Below, one piece after another: positions 63,124 to 64,000 of a stretch of 64,000 nt of DNA (the stretch's first letter is position 1; every line of letters begins with the position of its first letter). Under the pieces are notes generated by a model. It saw only the letters and a list, made by a program, of their open reading frames with translations, ran no database searches and was not told the origin of the DNA. The position numbers and the translations under genes are program-made. This stretch comes from Pseudomonas bohemica. GTDB lineage: Bacteria; Pseudomonadota; Gammaproteobacteria; Pseudomonadales; Pseudomonadaceae. The stretch lies in NCBI RefSeq assembly GCF_002934685.1, contig NZ_NKHL01000119.1, positions 175,995 through 239,994 of the forward strand, written 5' to 3'.

Positions 63124-64000
63124 TTACGATGCAGTCATCTTGAAGATCCCCTGCGCATTGCTGCTGTCGAAATTCAGGTCGATCCTGCCGTTCTCGGGAT
63201 CGATCTTGCGCTGAATGAATTCGACGAATGACCCCGGCACCTGATGCGCCTTGAGCACCCCCTCGGTATCGAGCAGATAGCGGCTCACGCTGCAGGCCTT
63301 GTACGCCGTCTGCATCACGCGACCCGACCCTGACACCTCGATGCTGTCCTTCATCGGCCGCTCGCGACGAAGCTGCTCTTCAACCGTCGCTTCCAGATTT
63401 TCCACCCGATCAGTCAGGTGGTTGAAGCTGTTGCCCTCGGTGGAAATCCACGCCATTTCCGCGCTCTCACCGAGCAATTGGAGGTAGTCGGCTTCCTGCA
63501 CGACGCCATGCTGGCGCCCGAACGCGCGATACAGGCTCGGCAACAGACGTTTAGCTTCTTCAAGGCTGCAATGACGGGTCGCTTGCAGTCGCTTGAGCGT
63601 GCTCAGGTCTTCGCTGCTCAGCGGATCGCGACTGGAGCTGACCACGCGGCTCACGGCATCCTGGAACGCCTGGCTCAGACGGCCCGGATGCAGTTCGGAG
63701 ACGAAAAACTGCGCGAGATCCTCGGGCAGATCCATTTGCCGATAGCCCCAGCCGGTCATATTCAGTTTGGTCAGCGGATAGGTGCGCACGTCCGTGAAAC
63801 CCAACGGCTCCAGCAAGCGCGAGAAGGCTTGACGACCCCGCGGCAGCTCGCCGTTGTGCGGCCAATCCACGGTGCGGATGGCGCCGTGATCAAACACCAC
63901 CTTGCGACCGCTTTCGAACTGCTCATCGACATACCGCAGGCCATCCGGCACCGCTTCCACCAGTTTGTGGAACAGACACAGGTTCAGCGCTTCGGCCAGC
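63124..64000 (-). CDS. DUF1338/HglS-type 2-oxoadipate dioxygenase/decarboxylase (5' end outside window)
   Basis: The C-terminal 290 or so residues of a VOC-fold, Fe(II)-dependent protein of the DUF1338 family. HglS members turn 2-oxoadipate into D-2-hydroxyglutarate in lysine breakdown. The block SFNHLTDRV carries a likely metal His and a nearby Arg, and VPGSFVEFIQRK a likely metal Glu. The frame stays open to base 64000, so the gene starts outside; the GTG at 63960 is internal. A shorter relative, YdcJ, has no known function, so the exact substrate is not certain. Confidence 0.85.
   Translation of the reverse strand, partial: LAEALNLCLFHKLVEAVPDGLRYVDEQFESGRKVVFDHGAIRTVDWPHNGELPRGRQAFSRLLEPLGFTDVRTYPLTKLNMTGWGYRQMDLPEDLAQFFVSELHPGRLSQAFQDAVSRVVSSSRDPLSSEDLSTLKRLQATRHCSLEEAKRLLPSLYRAFGRQHGVVQEADYLQLLGESAEMAWISTEGNSFNHLTDRVENLEATVEEQLRRERPMKDSIEVSGSGRVMQTAYKACSVSRYLLDTEGVLKAHQVPGSFVEFIQRKIDPENGRIDLNFDSSNAQGIFKMTAS

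Overview
The window is an ordinary, gene-dense stretch of a Pseudomonas core chromosome, most likely from the fluorescens/syringae side of the genus. The evidence is the gene order, which closely follows P. aeruginosa around parE-parC, serB-psd-rhdA, motAB-rsgA-orn, the amiB-mutL-miaA-hfq-hflXKC cluster and rpsF-rpsR-rplI-dnaB. Other support comes from the RhdA active-site loop (CQTHHRS), ParC Ser87/Glu91, azurin, high GC, and many Pseudomonas-type REP palindromes between operons. No prophage, integrase, insertion sequence, CRISPR array or rRNA gene was seen. Both edges cut genes: thiC on the left and a DUF1338/HglS-type gene on the right.

Layout. 1-2.7 kb: thiC (3' part) and a cytX-like permease. 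2.7-3.4 kb: a DUF3298-type lipoprotein on the minus strand. 3.7-12.3 kb: nudF, a DUF1249 gene, cpdA, yqiA, parE, a phytase-esterase-like gene, a retropepsin-like protease and parC, all rightward and often overlapping. 12.4-16.3 kb: a PqiC-like lipoprotein, a minus-strand Smp-like membrane protein with an extra C-terminal domain, and divergent serB. 16.5-21.9 kb: four minus-strand genes (PilZ-like, asd, rhdA, HDOD). 22-26.4 kb: motAB behind a flagellar sigma-28-type promoter, rsgA (minus), orn and a UPF0126 channel. 26.6-37.9 kb: queG (minus), then nnr-tsaE-amiB-mutL-miaA-hfq-hflX-hflK-hflC. 38.2-42.8 kb: hisZ, purA and a chemoreceptor. 43.0-43.4 kb: two tRNA-Leu(CAG) genes in tandem on the minus strand. 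43.6-50.9 kb: rnr-rlmB, then rpsF-rpsR-DUF2232-rplI and dnaB. 50.9-51.3 kb: a G-tract hexamer repeat and a large inverted repeat. 51.3-54.8 kb: a YgiQ-type radical SAM gene, an orphan hcp and a small membrane protein. 55-61.8 kb: three large genes for a little-understood peptide-ligase/transglutaminase system. 62-64 kb: two very small ORFs, azurin and the DUF1338 gene.

How the genes work together. Most are housekeeping: thiamine, purine, histidine and phospholipid synthesis, chromosome decatenation, mismatch repair, tRNA modification, ribosome assembly and RNA decay. The best candidate for poorly described biology is the 54.97-61.79 kb cluster. It encodes a transglutaminase-DUF2126 amidoligase fusion, a circularly permuted ATP-grasp protein fused to an alpha-E domain, and a second transglutaminase. 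Both transglutaminases keep a complete Cys-His-Asp triad. I see no obvious substrate peptide beside them. Secondary points of interest are the G-tract array just after dnaB, the 55-bp-arm inverted repeat beside it, the Smp-like protein whose C-terminus resembles a degenerate class III cyclase fold, and expected neighbours that are missing (fimX, the yjeT/DUF2065 gene and alr).
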